DNA of 64,000 nt from Sphingomonadales bacterium (lineage in GTDB: Bacteria; Pseudomonadota; Alphaproteobacteria; Sphingomonadales; Sphingomonadaceae), in assembly GCA_027488785.1 (NCBI GenBank), contig JAIYAY010000025.1, positions 1-64,000 of the forward strand, in the 5' to 3' direction. A program made the translations under genes and the position numbers. This document shows, piece after piece, positions 19,959 to 28,174 of the stretch. The stretch's first letter is position 1. Each line of letters begins with the position of its first letter. The notes under the pieces are model-generated. The model was not told the origin of the DNA. It saw nothing but the letters and a program-made list of their open reading frames with translations, and did not search any database.

Positions 19959-21047
19959 ATGGCATCGACAATCTGGGTAAACAAACAGGCGCTGGCACAA
20001 TCGCATCTGCATGAAGCGGCATTGCCGCAGCTCGGCGCAGACGCAGTTCGTTTGCGTGTCGAAAGCTTCTCGGTCACGGCCAATAACATCACTTACGCCG
20101 TCATCGGTGACCAATTTGGCTATTGGAATTTTTTTCCAGCAGATGGGGATTTTGGTATCGTGCCGATGTGGGGCCATGCAACGGTTGAAGAATCAAATTG
20201 CTCCGATATTGCGGTCGGCGAGCGCGTATATGGATATTTGCCGATGGGAACGCATCTTGATGTCCAGCCCGGCAAAGTGAGCGCGGGCGGCTTCACGGAC
20301 ATGGCTGCGCATCGCCAACCCATGAGCCCTATCTATAACCAGTATAGCCGCCTTGCCGCTGATCCCGAACATGACCCCGCCAAAGAAGCGGAGCGTATGT
20401 TATTCGGGCCTTTGTTCAAAACCGGCTTCCTTATTGAAGCCATGCTCCGCCGTGAAGGCTGGTTTCAGGCAGAAAAACTTATCATCACGAGCGCGTCATC
20501 CAAAACGGCGATGGGTCTTGCGAGCGTTGCAAAGGATTTATCGCCCCGCATCAAGCGCATCGGCCTGACCTCGAAGGGCAATGTGGGCTTTGTCATGGCG
20601 ACTGGCTTATACGACGAGGTCATGGCCTATGATGACGTTAGCGACCTACCCCAAACCGCATCGGTATGCGTCGATTTTGCTGGCAACTCGCGGCTGCTCC
20701 GCGCGATCCACGAGACCCTGGACAGCCATCTAAAATATAGCTGCCTTGTCGGAGCCACCCATGTTGACGCACGAGGACCAAACAGTGCTGGCGCAAGTGG
20801 AGGCGAAATGCCTGGACCAAAACCAGTTCTGTTTTTCGCCCCCGATCACGCAGTCGCGACAATTCATGAACTGGGACCAAAAGGCTTTGGCGAAGCCGTC
20901 GGCCGCAGTTGGAAAAGCTTCCTAACTGCAGCAGATGGCGTCGTAGACATCGAAATACGCACCGGACTTAAGGCGGCCGAAACCGCCTTTGTGGAAACCC
21001 TTCAAGGCCGGACAGATCCGCAAAAGGGTATCATCATTCAGCCTTAA
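19959..21047 (+). CDS. DUF2855 family protein
   Basis: This 362-residue protein belongs to DUF2855, a group distantly related to medium-chain dehydrogenases/quinone oxidoreductases. The start MASTIWVNKQALAQ has a strong AGGAGG eight bases upstream, so the ATG at 19959 is firm. It shows the GroES-like first half (FSVTANNITYAVIGDQFGYWNFFP, GERVYGYLPMGTHL). The second half has a Rossmann-like part (LIITSASSKTAMGLA, SVCVDFAGNSRLLRAIHE), though the classic dinucleotide glycine motif is replaced by SASSKTA. The reaction is unknown. It ends in a 14-base tail-to-tail overlap with the amidohydrolase gene. Confidence 0.82.
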   Translation: MASTIWVNKQALAQSHLHEAALPQLGADAVRLRVESFSVTANNITYAVIGDQFGYWNFFPADGDFGIVPMWGHATVEESNCSDIAVGERVYGYLPMGTHLDVQPGKVSAGGFTDMAAHRQPMSPIYNQYSRLAADPEHDPAKEAERMLFGPLFKTGFLIEAMLRREGWFQAEKLIITSASSKTAMGLASVAKDLSPRIKRIGLTSKGNVGFVMATGLYDEVMAYDDVSDLPQTASVCVDFAGNSRLLRAIHETLDSHLKYSCLVGATHVDARGPNSAGASGGEMPGPKPVLFFAPDHAVATIHELGPKGFGEAVGRSWKSFLTAADGVVDIEIRTGLKAAETAFVETLQGRTDPQKGIIIQP

Positions 21048-22338
21048 AAACCCGTCCATCCTTCATAACGAAACGCACAGATTTCAATGTTGTGATGTCC
21101 GCTATGGGGTCACCTGATACGGCAATCAAATCAGCCGCTTTACCGGGTTCGAGCGATCCAACTTCTTTCTCAACGCCCAATAAGGTCGCGGCATTCATCG
21201 TCGCGGCCTGAATAGCGGCACTGGCGGGCATGCCATGCTTGACCATCAATTCAAATTCGTCTGCGTTCCGGCCATGCTTGGAAACACCAGCATCTGTACC
21301 AAATGCAATTTTCACGCCTGCCGGATAGGCCTTGGCAAGGCTCTTGCCAGTCACACCAATGCGCCATTGCACTTTCGCCAGCACATCGGGCGGGTAGGCA
21401 TTAGGGTTTGCAGCAAGCCGCTCAAGATAGCCGTTCACCGTAGACAGTGTAGGCACATAATAAGCCCCTGCCGCTTTGAACAATTTGATACTCTCGTCGG
21501 TCAACATGGTGCCATGTTCAATCGAGTCCGCGCCCGCCGCTAGGGCGATGTTGACACCATCTTCGCCATGGGCGTGTACAGCAACTTTCTTACCGTAAAG
21601 ATGCGCCGTATCAATCAACGTCTTCACCTCATCATCGAACAATTGCCGTCCAAGCCCTGCACCAATGCGGCTATTCACACCGCCCGTGGTGGCGATCTTG
21701 ATCACATCCACGCCACGCCGGACCTGCTTACGTATCGCCTGTCGGCAGCTTTCAACGCCGTCACACAGATTTTCCTGACCGATGCTATCATGTAGATCTT
21801 CGGAGACCGAAAGTGTTGCATCCATATGCCCGCTGGTCGTTGAGATTGAACGGCCAGCGTCGATGATCCTGGGTCCTGGAAGTTCGCCCGCAGCAACCGC
21901 GTCGCGCAAGGCGAGCGTTGCGCCACTACCGTCGCCCATATTGCGCACTGTGGTGAAACCAGCCATCAAGGTTTTCTTTGCGTTACCCGCGGCGCGATAC
22001 GCGGCGCGCGCCGGACTGTCGGTAACGGCCTCGATCAACGCTGCATTACCGCCAGCGTCGCTATCCAAATGCACATGGCTGTCGATTAACCCCGGGAGGA
22101 CAAATTTGTCTTTCAAATCGATCAGCGTCGCACCTGCTGGCCCCTGCTGATGCCCAGACAAAAGTTCAGCAATTTTGCCGTTGCGAATAATGACGGTAGA
22201 TGGACCGCGCGGAGGGCTGCCTGGTTTGTCCAATAACTTGCCGGCATGGATCACAGTAACCACGTCAGCAGGTTGCGCGGCCACGGACGTACTCGCTAAT
22301 AAGGCTGCGCCTAATGAGACAAAAACGACTTTCTTCAT
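21034..22338 (-). CDS. Exported amidohydrolase (imidazolonepropionase/prolidase-like)
   Basis: This 434-residue member of the amidohydrolase superfamily starts with a Sec signal peptide MKKVVFVSLGAALLASTSVAAQ. The metal-binding HxH is in LPGLIDSHVHLD, followed by a Lys-region TGGVN and His sites (KVAVHAHGEDG; DSIEHGTMLT), with the final Asp in FGTDAGVS. GSLEPGKAADLIAVSGDP is the usual C-terminal beta-sandwich element. Such periplasmic enzymes cleave dipeptides or cyclic amides; the substrate is unknown. The ATG at 22338 has GGGGAG upstream. It lies four bases after the stop of the TIGR03084 gene, so the two are probably cotranscribed. Confidence 0.88.
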   Translation of the reverse strand: MKKVVFVSLGAALLASTSVAAQPADVVTVIHAGKLLDKPGSPPRGPSTVIIRNGKIAELLSGHQQGPAGATLIDLKDKFVLPGLIDSHVHLDSDAGGNAALIEAVTDSPARAAYRAAGNAKKTLMAGFTTVRNMGDGSGATLALRDAVAAGELPGPRIIDAGRSISTTSGHMDATLSVSEDLHDSIGQENLCDGVESCRQAIRKQVRRGVDVIKIATTGGVNSRIGAGLGRQLFDDEVKTLIDTAHLYGKKVAVHAHGEDGVNIALAAGADSIEHGTMLTDESIKLFKAAGAYYVPTLSTVNGYLERLAANPNAYPPDVLAKVQWRIGVTGKSLAKAYPAGVKIAFGTDAGVSKHGRNADEFELMVKHGMPASAAIQAATMNAATLLGVEKEVGSLEPGKAADLIAVSGDPIADITTLKSVRFVMKDGRVFKAE

Positions 22339-22342
22339 GTGT

Positions 22343-23152
22343 TCAAACTCCCCTTGCGGCGCGATGCCGTGTGCCTTTTGCTGGTGGGTTCTGCGGTGGC
22401 CCGGCAAAACATTGCGCAATACCCATCCATTGATGCGCGACTTCGCCTGTGACTTCAAGCGCTGTGTCTGCAATGTTGCGGCATTGGGTGACAACTTGAC
22501 AAAATTCTGCCGCGCTACCCGAAATCATGCCGCTTTCGGAGGGATCGCCATATTCCCAAACCGCGCCAGATGGCGCGAGCAGGCGCAATTTCGGCATCGG
22601 GCCGGGCGGCTCGATGCGGCGATTTTTCCATGTGAAGCCCCATGTGTTTACACCAAGGCGCACAATATTTCCAATCCGGTCAGTGTCCTGCCGATCCACG
22701 CCAAGCACATCGTAAACCGCCTGCCCATGTGCCCAAGTTTCCATGAGCCGCGCCGTGATTGAACTGAGTGCGCTCATATCCGGACCGACCCATTTGAGAC
22801 GAAGCTTTGGATCCGCCTCAGCAAATGCAACGGAGGCAGCTTCTGCACGCTCTATCCAAGCGTTTCGCAATGCGTGACCGGAAAGACCTTCCAGATAGCT
22901 CGCCTCAATTTCAGGTAGCTTACCCCCGCGAACGCCAGCCATCATCGCGGCAACAAACGCGCCAAACGCTGCCTCGTCATGCAACGACAGGTCCACTGCG
23001 ATATTCCAGACGTGCAAATGGCGAATGATGTTGTTGATGGTCCAACCCTTGAACTGGGTTGGCTTTTCAAAATCACCCTCAGACAAAGTTGCGAACAGCG
23101 TGCTTAGCGCCTTACTTTCATCCAAAAAGTCAATTGCCTGTTGCATTGTCAT
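22343..23152 (-). CDS. TIGR03084-type DinB/maleylpyruvate isomerase-fold protein
   Basis: This 269-residue protein has the layout of the TIGR03084 family: a four-helix metal-binding DinB-like domain with FKGWTINNIIRHLHVWN (first His ligand), the METWAHGQAVYDVLG helix with the second His, and a C-terminal domain GFTWKNRRIEPPGP to SAAEFCQVVTQ. Members of this fold are often thiol-dependent isomerases or transferases, but TIGR03084 has no proven reaction. ATGs at 23152 and 23146 are both possible; AGGA is better spaced to the second. It sits between an unknown gene (31 bases) and the amidohydrolase (four bases) in a catabolic-looking minus-strand run. Confidence 0.8.
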   Translation of the reverse strand: MTMQQAIDFLDESKALSTLFATLSEGDFEKPTQFKGWTINNIIRHLHVWNIAVDLSLHDEAAFGAFVAAMMAGVRGGKLPEIEASYLEGLSGHALRNAWIERAEAASVAFAEADPKLRLKWVGPDMSALSSITARLMETWAHGQAVYDVLGVDRQDTDRIGNIVRLGVNTWGFTWKNRRIEPPGPMPKLRLLAPSGAVWEYGDPSESGMISGSAAEFCQVVTQCRNIADTALEVTGEVAHQWMGIAQCFAGPPQNPPAKGTRHRAARGV

Positions 23153-23182
23153 TCCTGTTTCAATTGGTTCATGCAGAGGCCA

Positions 23183-23578
23183 TCAAAGCGGCCGTTTTTG
23201 CCAATATGCGAACACATCGTCCTGAAGCTTTCGGATATGGGCATACGCTTGTGGTCCCGTCCATTCACCCTGATAATCGGTCCGCCCTGTCCACCAACCC
23301 TGCCCAGGCAAGCTATCACCTTCACGCACCACAAGCACCGCAAGCGCAGGTGCGCCTTCGCTGGCAGTGATTTGGTCTATCTTATCCAGTGTCTTGCACA
23401 CCGCGCGCATTTTGGGCCGTGTGAAGCGGAAGCCAAGGTTCAACAAAAGCTCAGAATAGCTGATCGCTCGACCTTCACGCCCACATTGCTCCAATATTCC
23501 CTTAATCCGCGCAACATCGTGCAGCGCAGAAACGTCGGCCGCTGGATCGCTTAGAAATTCTTCGAGGACCGGGTCCAA
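23183..23578 (-). CDS. Conserved-looking protein of unknown function
   Basis: This encodes 131 residues that I do not recognise. The N-terminal part (MDPVLEEFLSDPAADVSALHDVARIKGILEQ) is acidic and helical. The middle GRAISYSELLLNLGFRFTRP followed by MRAVCKTLDKIDQI looks like a winged-helix-type arrangement. The C-terminal part APALAVLVVREGDSLPGQGWWTG is beta-rich. The layout faintly recalls the DNA-binding domain of alkyltransferase-like proteins, but the PCHR motif is absent, so that is not claimed. Codon usage matches its neighbours. It lies 8 bases after the nitronate monooxygenase-like gene and 30 before the TIGR03084 gene, in the same direction. Confidence 0.7.
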   Translation of the reverse strand: MDPVLEEFLSDPAADVSALHDVARIKGILEQCGREGRAISYSELLLNLGFRFTRPKMRAVCKTLDKIDQITASEGAPALAVLVVREGDSLPGQGWWTGRTDYQGEWTGPQAYAHIRKLQDDVFAYWQKRPL

Positions 23579-23586
23579 GTCAAATC

Positions 23587-24528
23587 CTACAGATAGTCAC
23601 GCTGCAAATCATGCATGACAGCATAAAACTCCTCCATCACCTCATCGATGATTTGCTTGGCAGGTTTTACAGAATCAATGCGTCCGGCCACTTGCCCGGA
23701 AAGCGCAACTGCGGCCTCCATGTCGCCGCCGAAATACAAATCAAGCACACCGCGCATTTCGGCCATGATATTATCCGTTGGCTCGAGATCCAGCTTCGTC
23801 GTTCGTTCCGTGCGCAAGGCACGTAATGCCGGCCCCGGCCCATGGCGGTTGAGGAACAGCGTGTCGGTTTCTTTCGCGTTTATGATGGCGTCTTTCCAGT
23901 TATGATGCACTGGTGATTCCGATGCACTGACCATCCGCGTGCCCATTTGCACAGCCTCAGCGCCAAGTGCAAATGCCGCTGCCATTGTTCGCCCGCAGAC
24001 GATACCACCAGCGGCTACAATCGGCACGTCCACTTTGCTACGGATGAGCGGCAGCAAGACCATCAATGCGACATCCTTAGGGTTTTTGAAACCTCCGCCT
24101 TCGCCGCCTTCGACGACAAGACCGTCCACGCCAGCGTCAAGTGCCTTCAACGCACCAGCCAAGGTTGGCACCACATGAAACACCGTAAGCCCCGCAGCCT
24201 TTAGCGGACCGCAATATTTATTGGGGTCGCCCGCGGATGTAGTTACGAACTTGATGCCTTGATCGACCACGAAATCCACAATGCCCGGGTCGCGGACAAA
24301 GGCTTGTGCGATGTTCACCCCAAAGGGCTTATCGGTAAGTTCGCGCATTTTGATGATTTCAGCGCGCACTTCATCCAATTCACCCGAGGATGTTTCGATG
24401 ATGCCAAGGCCACCTGCGTTCGATACCGCCGATGCCAGTTGCGCCCGCGCAATCCAACCCATTGGCGCCTGAATGATGGGATACTCGACGCCGAGCAACT
24501 CGGTCATGCGGTTCTTCATCGGCTTCAT
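23587..24528 (-). CDS. Nitronate monooxygenase-like FMN oxidoreductase
   Basis: This 313-residue TIM-barrel flavoprotein belongs to the 2-nitropropane dioxygenase/nitronate monooxygenase family. It shows YPIIQAPMGWIARAQLASAVSNAGGLGII, FGVNIAQAF, FVTTSAGDP, GVDGLVVEGGEGGGF (phosphate-binding region) and VPIVAAGGIVCGRTMAAAFALGAEAVQMGTRM. It could oxidise alkyl nitronates or reduce enoyl or quinone substrates; paralogues in sphingomonads often sit in acyl-CoA catabolic clusters. The ATG at 24528 is chosen because it starts one base after the DUF1330 stop; the TTG at 24540 would overlap more. It is part of the run headed by the DUF1330 gene, whose promoter carries the shared palindrome. Confidence 0.85.
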   Translation of the reverse strand: MKPMKNRMTELLGVEYPIIQAPMGWIARAQLASAVSNAGGLGIIETSSGELDEVRAEIIKMRELTDKPFGVNIAQAFVRDPGIVDFVVDQGIKFVTTSAGDPNKYCGPLKAAGLTVFHVVPTLAGALKALDAGVDGLVVEGGEGGGFKNPKDVALMVLLPLIRSKVDVPIVAAGGIVCGRTMAAAFALGAEAVQMGTRMVSASESPVHHNWKDAIINAKETDTLFLNRHGPGPALRALRTERTTKLDLEPTDNIMAEMRGVLDLYFGGDMEAAVALSGQVAGRIDSVKPAKQIIDEVMEEFYAVMHDLQRDYL

Positions 24529-24529
24529 A

Positions 24530-24943
24530 TCAACGTCCAATCTGACTGGTGCGGATGTTTAACTGTCCAGCAAGCCCTGCTTTGCGATGGATCTCAATGG
24601 CTTGATATTCAGGCGATGAAATCATTTTCTGCATTGCTGCTAGGGACGGGTATTCGACCAAAGCGATCATGTCCCATTGGTCCTCAACTTCGCCGATCAT
24701 CATCCCTGTAACTGTCCCGGCGTAAATCTGACGGCCACCGATGGCAGCCAGACAAGCCTGAATGGCCTTGCCGTAGCGGGCATAAGCCGCAGCGCCCGAG
24801 AGATCGGAATCACTGCCATCAGCATATTCCGCTTTGTCTTTGAACCTCAACAAATTGACCATGACAAACGGTCCGTTCTCTGGACCGCCGAAAAATGACG
24901 TAGCCTGCTCCATTGATGGAAAAATCGCGTTGTCGACACGCAT
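24530..24943 (-). CDS. DUF1330 domain protein
   Basis: This encodes 137 residues of the dimeric alpha-beta barrel type. It shows NGPFVMVNLLRFKDKAEY, a central AAAYARYGKAIQACLAAIGGR, GEVEDQWDMIALVEYPSLAAM and SPEYQAIEIHRKAGL, the DUF1330 layout. The function of the family is unknown; related ferredoxin-like barrels are small monooxygenases or isomerases. The ATG at 24943 has GGGAG eight bases upstream, better than the GTG at 24952. It is the first gene of a minus-strand run with the nitronate monooxygenase-like gene, and a TTTAATC-N4-GCTTAAA palindrome lies about 20-37 bases before its start. Confidence 0.78.
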   Translation of the reverse strand: MRVDNAIFPSMEQATSFFGGPENGPFVMVNLLRFKDKAEYADGSDSDLSGAAAYARYGKAIQACLAAIGGRQIYAGTVTGMMIGEVEDQWDMIALVEYPSLAAMQKMISSPEYQAIEIHRKAGLAGQLNIRTSQIGR

Positions 24944-24962
24944 AATGCTCACTCCCTTCCGA

Positions 24963-24980
24963 TTTAATCATGTGCTTAAA
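24963..24980. promoter_or_regulatory. Shared palindrome, site B (before DUF1330 operon)
   Basis: TTTAATCATGTGCTTAAA has 13 of 14 arm bases of the pattern TTTAATC-N4-GATTAAA seen at three other promoters. The symmetry extends one base outward on each side (ATTTAA/TTAAAT). It lies 20 bases upstream of the DUF1330 start and about 140 bases after the stop of the TetR gene. Size and spacing fit a TetR-family operator. Confidence 0.55.
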
Positions 24981-25121
24981 TCAGCACTGTGACATTGTAA
25001 AAGTGATTATGCACTAAAGTGGTCAGCGCATATTTAGCGTGGGTGTTTGATATAATGCCGCGTCTGGACACGACTTTGAAAGATGTCAGCGCCTGTCTGA
25101 CAGCTTAGTTATCACTGCGGT

Positions 25122-25766
25122 TCACGAAACGATTCTGATATGCGGATTGGTAAGCGTTTGCGCTGACGATTTTTTGCCTAGCCCGCGAAAAATTGTCTCA
25201 ACAATTGTTGCAAGTTTCTCTACCTTCAACTTAGCGGTGCGAATGTAAAAAAGCGCGTCCGGGTTGGTGTAGCACTGCACCATCTGGTTGATTAATGAAA
25301 CTGTCTCATCAATCGAGAGGCCTTCAAAATAACCCTCCTCCATCGCTTCTGCGACAATCAGGGAGAGATAATGATCGCCCAGATCCACATAGCCGCGGAC
25401 AACCTCAAAATATTGTTGCCCAATTTCCAGATAGCTTTTCAGTAGATCCGGTTCTGCTTCATATTGGGCGACCATTGCAAGGTAACGCCGCGCAAAATAC
25501 TGGTACATCTTGTCTTGAACGGGCAGATCGGATTCGGTTACCTCAACCATTATTCGAACTTTTTCGGCAAAAAAACGCTCGGCTACAGCCTCAAGCAACG
25601 CTTCTTTATTGTCGAAAAAGCGATACAGATTGGATGGCGACATACCCGCGGCTGCTGCCAGATCTGTCATCGAAATGTCTACCGACCCACGCTTGCGAAC
25701 CAAATCTTCGACAACTTCCAGCAATGCTATTCTTCCAGCATCAATGTCAGTCTGTGGGCGCGCCAT
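25122..25766 (-). CDS. TetR-family transcriptional regulator
   Basis: This 214-residue regulator has an N-terminal TetR DNA-binding domain: IALLEVVEDLVRKRGSVDISMTDLAAAAGMSPSNLYRFFDNKEALLEAVAE, with the recognition helix around MSPSNLYRFF (residues ~42-51). The C-terminal ligand domain (about 70-214) is all-helical, with no ligand-specific motif that I can name. It sits between dinB and the DUF1330 operon, all on the minus strand, with an A/T-rich 65-base leader. Because TetR proteins usually act on nearby genes, and a shared 18-bp palindrome lies before the next operon and before three other lipid-type operons in the window, it is a good candidate for their repressor. Confidence 0.88.
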   Translation of the reverse strand: MARPQTDIDAGRIALLEVVEDLVRKRGSVDISMTDLAAAAGMSPSNLYRFFDNKEALLEAVAERFFAEKVRIMVEVTESDLPVQDKMYQYFARRYLAMVAQYEAEPDLLKSYLEIGQQYFEVVRGYVDLGDHYLSLIVAEAMEEGYFEGLSIDETVSLINQMVQCYTNPDALFYIRTAKLKVEKLATIVETIFRGLGKKSSAQTLTNPHIRIVS

Positions 25767-25831
25767 CTCATATCCTGTATTACATATACATAACGGTTTA
25801 ATGATATATGATAAAAAACTTCAATTTTCAA

Positions 25832-26929
25832 TCAATCAAATGTAAATTGTCCCTGCGGCGCGGCACTATGTGCGATTTCATTATGGTCTACCAAACCAGA
25901 AAGTGTCAGCCCAAGAAGTCTAACCCCCATCTCAACGGGGAGTATTTGATCAAGCAACGCATGGCCAAGTTGCGCAATAGCCGCTCGATCCGTCAAAGCC
26001 TGCCCAACAGTACGGGATCGCGTGATTGTCCGAAAATCCGAATAACGCGCCTTTAGAACCACTGTCCTGCCCTGCGCTTGACTCCGCTCTATCCGGTCCC
26101 ATAAGACATTTATTATTTCTTCTAGAGCATCGTGCAACTCGGTCGCGCTGCGCTTATCATCAAAATAGGTAGTTTCAGCCCCGACAGATTTGCGCACAGC
26201 ATTTGCGATGACCGGACGGTGGTCAATGCCCCGTGCAGCCCAGAACAAATAACCGCCCCAACTGCCGAAATGCTGCGCCAACCAATTCTCATCTTTCTGC
26301 GCAAGGTCAGCGCCCGTATTCACGCCAAGCTTTGCCATCTTCTCAGCGGTGCGTGGTCCGACACCATGAAATCGGCGGACTGGCAGGCTGGCAACGAACT
26401 CCAGGCCTTGATCCGGCAAAATGACGCACATGCCATCGGGCTTATTCTGGTCGCTGGCCAGCTTTGCAATGAACTTGTTGTAGCTTACACCGGCGCTCGC
26501 GGTAAGGCCCGTCTCGTCGCGGATAGCTGCGCGGATCGCCTTGGCAATCTTCACTGCGGACCCGATGCCTTGCTTGTCATGGGTGACGTCAAGATATGCC
26601 TCATCCAACGAAAGTGGCTGAATAAGGTCAGTATGCCGCGCAAATATATCGCGAATTTGGCGAGAGACAGCTTTATAGGCTTCAAATCTTGGCTTTACAA
26701 AAATCAGATCAGGGCATTGCCTTTGTGCGGTCACGGAAGGCATCGCCGAGCGCACACCGAACGCACGCGCTTCATAACTTGCCGCAGCTACTACACCCCG
26801 CTTGGATGAACCGCCGACGGCCACGGGTTTACCCCGCAGATCGGGATTATCACGTTGCTCAACGCTGGCATAAAATGCATCCATGTCGACATGGATTATC
26901 TTGCGGATGAGAGCGGGGTTCCCTTCCAT
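25832..26929 (-). CDS. dinB: DNA polymerase IV
   Basis: This Y-family translesion polymerase has 365 residues. Catalytic motifs are HVDMDAFYASVEQRDNP at about residues 13-29 and LSLDEAYLDVTHDK, supplying the Asp/Asp-Glu metal ligands. Also present are the helix-hairpin-helix region VRRFHGVGPRTAEKMAKLG and a little-finger domain. The protein ends with SAAPQGQFTFD, where a beta-clamp-binding sequence is expected; a clear QLxLF is not seen, though QFTF may serve. The ATG at 26929 is chosen over the GTG one codon earlier. I found no GTTC-N7-GTTC LexA box upstream, so SOS control is not evident. Confidence 0.93.
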   Translation of the reverse strand: MEGNPALIRKIIHVDMDAFYASVEQRDNPDLRGKPVAVGGSSKRGVVAAASYEARAFGVRSAMPSVTAQRQCPDLIFVKPRFEAYKAVSRQIRDIFARHTDLIQPLSLDEAYLDVTHDKQGIGSAVKIAKAIRAAIRDETGLTASAGVSYNKFIAKLASDQNKPDGMCVILPDQGLEFVASLPVRRFHGVGPRTAEKMAKLGVNTGADLAQKDENWLAQHFGSWGGYLFWAARGIDHRPVIANAVRKSVGAETTYFDDKRSATELHDALEEIINVLWDRIERSQAQGRTVVLKARYSDFRTITRSRTVGQALTDRAAIAQLGHALLDQILPVEMGVRLLGLTLSGLVDHNEIAHSAAPQGQFTFD

Positions 26930-26958
26930 CACAGACTGGCGCCTAACTAACTAGCGCG

Positions 26959-26978
26959 AACCGCAATGCTTTGCGGTT
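26959..26978. terminator. Hairpin between MBL gene and dinB
   Basis: AACCGCAA-TGCT-TTGCGGTT is a perfect eight-base stem with a four-base loop, lying between the MBL hydrolase stop and the dinB start on the minus strand. A second, weaker TTACC/GGTAA stem lies just beside it. There is no T run, so it may be an intercistronic RNA stem and not a strong terminator. Confidence 0.45.
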
Positions 26979-27024
26979 ACACTTACCGATCATTGTTTTT
27001 GGTAAGGCGGCCATAATAGTGAGA

Positions 27025-28125
27025 TTATGCCGCGTGATACCAGCCAACGCCATCGCGGATTTCACATTTTATCCGCCCGGCAAAATGCAAATGCCTTAAA
27101 TGCGCCTGCGCCTCGCCCGTAGCTAAGCCATAGACGCTATCATCAATCTCACGGTCAAACAGCAATGAAAACGTATCAACAGCCCGCATTTCGGTGGTGC
27201 GCAATGCCAATTCAAGCTTATCAAGCCGCTCATGATGTCCCGAGGCAAGCTTGTCCAAACGGACATGAACACCAGTAAAGGGCTCCCCATGTGCAGGCAG
27301 CACCAACATATCTGCGGGCAAAGCCGCACGGAATTTCGCAATGGACGCCAGCCATTCACCGAGCGGATCCGCTTCTGGTTCGCTATCCATGACCGATACG
27401 TTTGATGTGATGCGTGGCAAAATCTGATCGCCAGCGATGATCATATTGTTATCAAAATCGACAAGGCTGGCATGTTCTGGTGTGTGACCACCGCCCGTCA
27501 TAACCGTCCAGTCGCGCCGCCCAACGCGAATGACTTGCCCGTCTTCGATGCGCACATGTCCCGTTGGCAGACGCGACACCGCGCGGGCAAAGCCGCCCCA
27601 TCCTGCCTTGCGCAACTTATCGATGCGCGCCTCATCAAAACCGGCAAATCGGCGGTTGTTGAGAACTTCCTCTGGCGGCTGTTCCAACTGTTCGCTGGTC
27701 AGCATCCGCGCCATCAGCCATTCGGTGCGGTTCATCCAAATAGGAACCTTGAACTTATTGGCCAGCCAACCGGCGCAACCGACATGGTCGGGATGAAAGT
27801 GGGTTACAAAAATTCTCTTGAGCGCGCGATCAGCCAAGGCACCCGCAAACATCGCCTTCCATTGTTCAATGGTCGCTGGCATGAAAAGGCCAGTGTCCGC
27901 TATGGCGTAGCCACCATCAGCTTCATCCAGAAGCCATAGATTAATGTGCGCCAAGTTGCCGGGCACAGGCATCCGCGTCCAACCCATATCGGGCGCTATT
28001 GGGTAAATTTCACCATATTGCGGTGCGTGTTCTCCCAAGGGGTAGGTTAGCCCCTTAAGCTCTCTTGCTTCAAATCCATGGTCGGCAAGCGACGCGTCAT
28101 ATGCGGGGGGTGTAGGATCTGCCAT
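27025..28125 (-). CDS. Metallo-beta-lactamase-fold hydrolase
   Basis: This 366-residue MBL-fold hydrolase has the metal motif THFHPDHVGCAGWLA (HxHxDH), GGHTPEHASLVD (third His), DNNMIIAGDQILPRI (bridging Asp) and a final His in LVLPAHGEPF. The extended C-terminal part with a winged-helix-like region (QAHLRHLHFAGRIKCE) is of the glyoxalase II-like/LACTB2 type. Such proteins hydrolyse thioesters or lactones; in sphingomonads they often accompany acyl-CoA catabolism. It starts ATG at 28125 right after a G-rich ribosome site. Its promoter carries one of the four shared palindromes (28139-28156), which suggests co-regulation with the beta-oxidation genes. Confidence 0.87.
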   Translation of the reverse strand: MADPTPPAYDASLADHGFEARELKGLTYPLGEHAPQYGEIYPIAPDMGWTRMPVPGNLAHINLWLLDEADGGYAIADTGLFMPATIEQWKAMFAGALADRALKRIFVTHFHPDHVGCAGWLANKFKVPIWMNRTEWLMARMLTSEQLEQPPEEVLNNRRFAGFDEARIDKLRKAGWGGFARAVSRLPTGHVRIEDGQVIRVGRRDWTVMTGGGHTPEHASLVDFDNNMIIAGDQILPRITSNVSVMDSEPEADPLGEWLASIAKFRAALPADMLVLPAHGEPFTGVHVRLDKLASGHHERLDKLELALRTTEMRAVDTFSLLFDREIDDSVYGLATGEAQAHLRHLHFAGRIKCEIRDGVGWYHAA

Positions 28126-28136
28126 CCCCCCGCCGT

Positions 28137-28158
28137 GCCTTAATCAAGCGATTAAGGC
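28137..28158. promoter_or_regulatory. Shared palindrome, site D (before MBL hydrolase)
   Basis: GCCTTAATC-AAGC-GATTAAGGC is a perfect nine-base inverted repeat with a four-base centre. Its core CTTAATCAAGCGATTAAG matches TTTAATC-N4-GATTAAA at 12 of 14 arm bases, the two changes being complementary. It lies 12 bases upstream of the MBL hydrolase ATG. It could also fold as an RNA stem after trcR, so operator and attenuator roles both remain open. Confidence 0.5.
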
Positions 28159-28174
28159 AATCATGACGTTGCGA

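Noticed and set aside
25767-25831. A fifth copy of the shared palindrome in the tetR leader
   Set aside because: TTTAATGATATATGATAAA looks similar but has the wrong spacing between arms, so it was not counted.
26930-27024. LexA (SOS) box before dinB
   Set aside because: GTTCGCGCTAGTTA is close to, but does not match, the alphaproteobacterial GTTC-N7-GTTC spacing.
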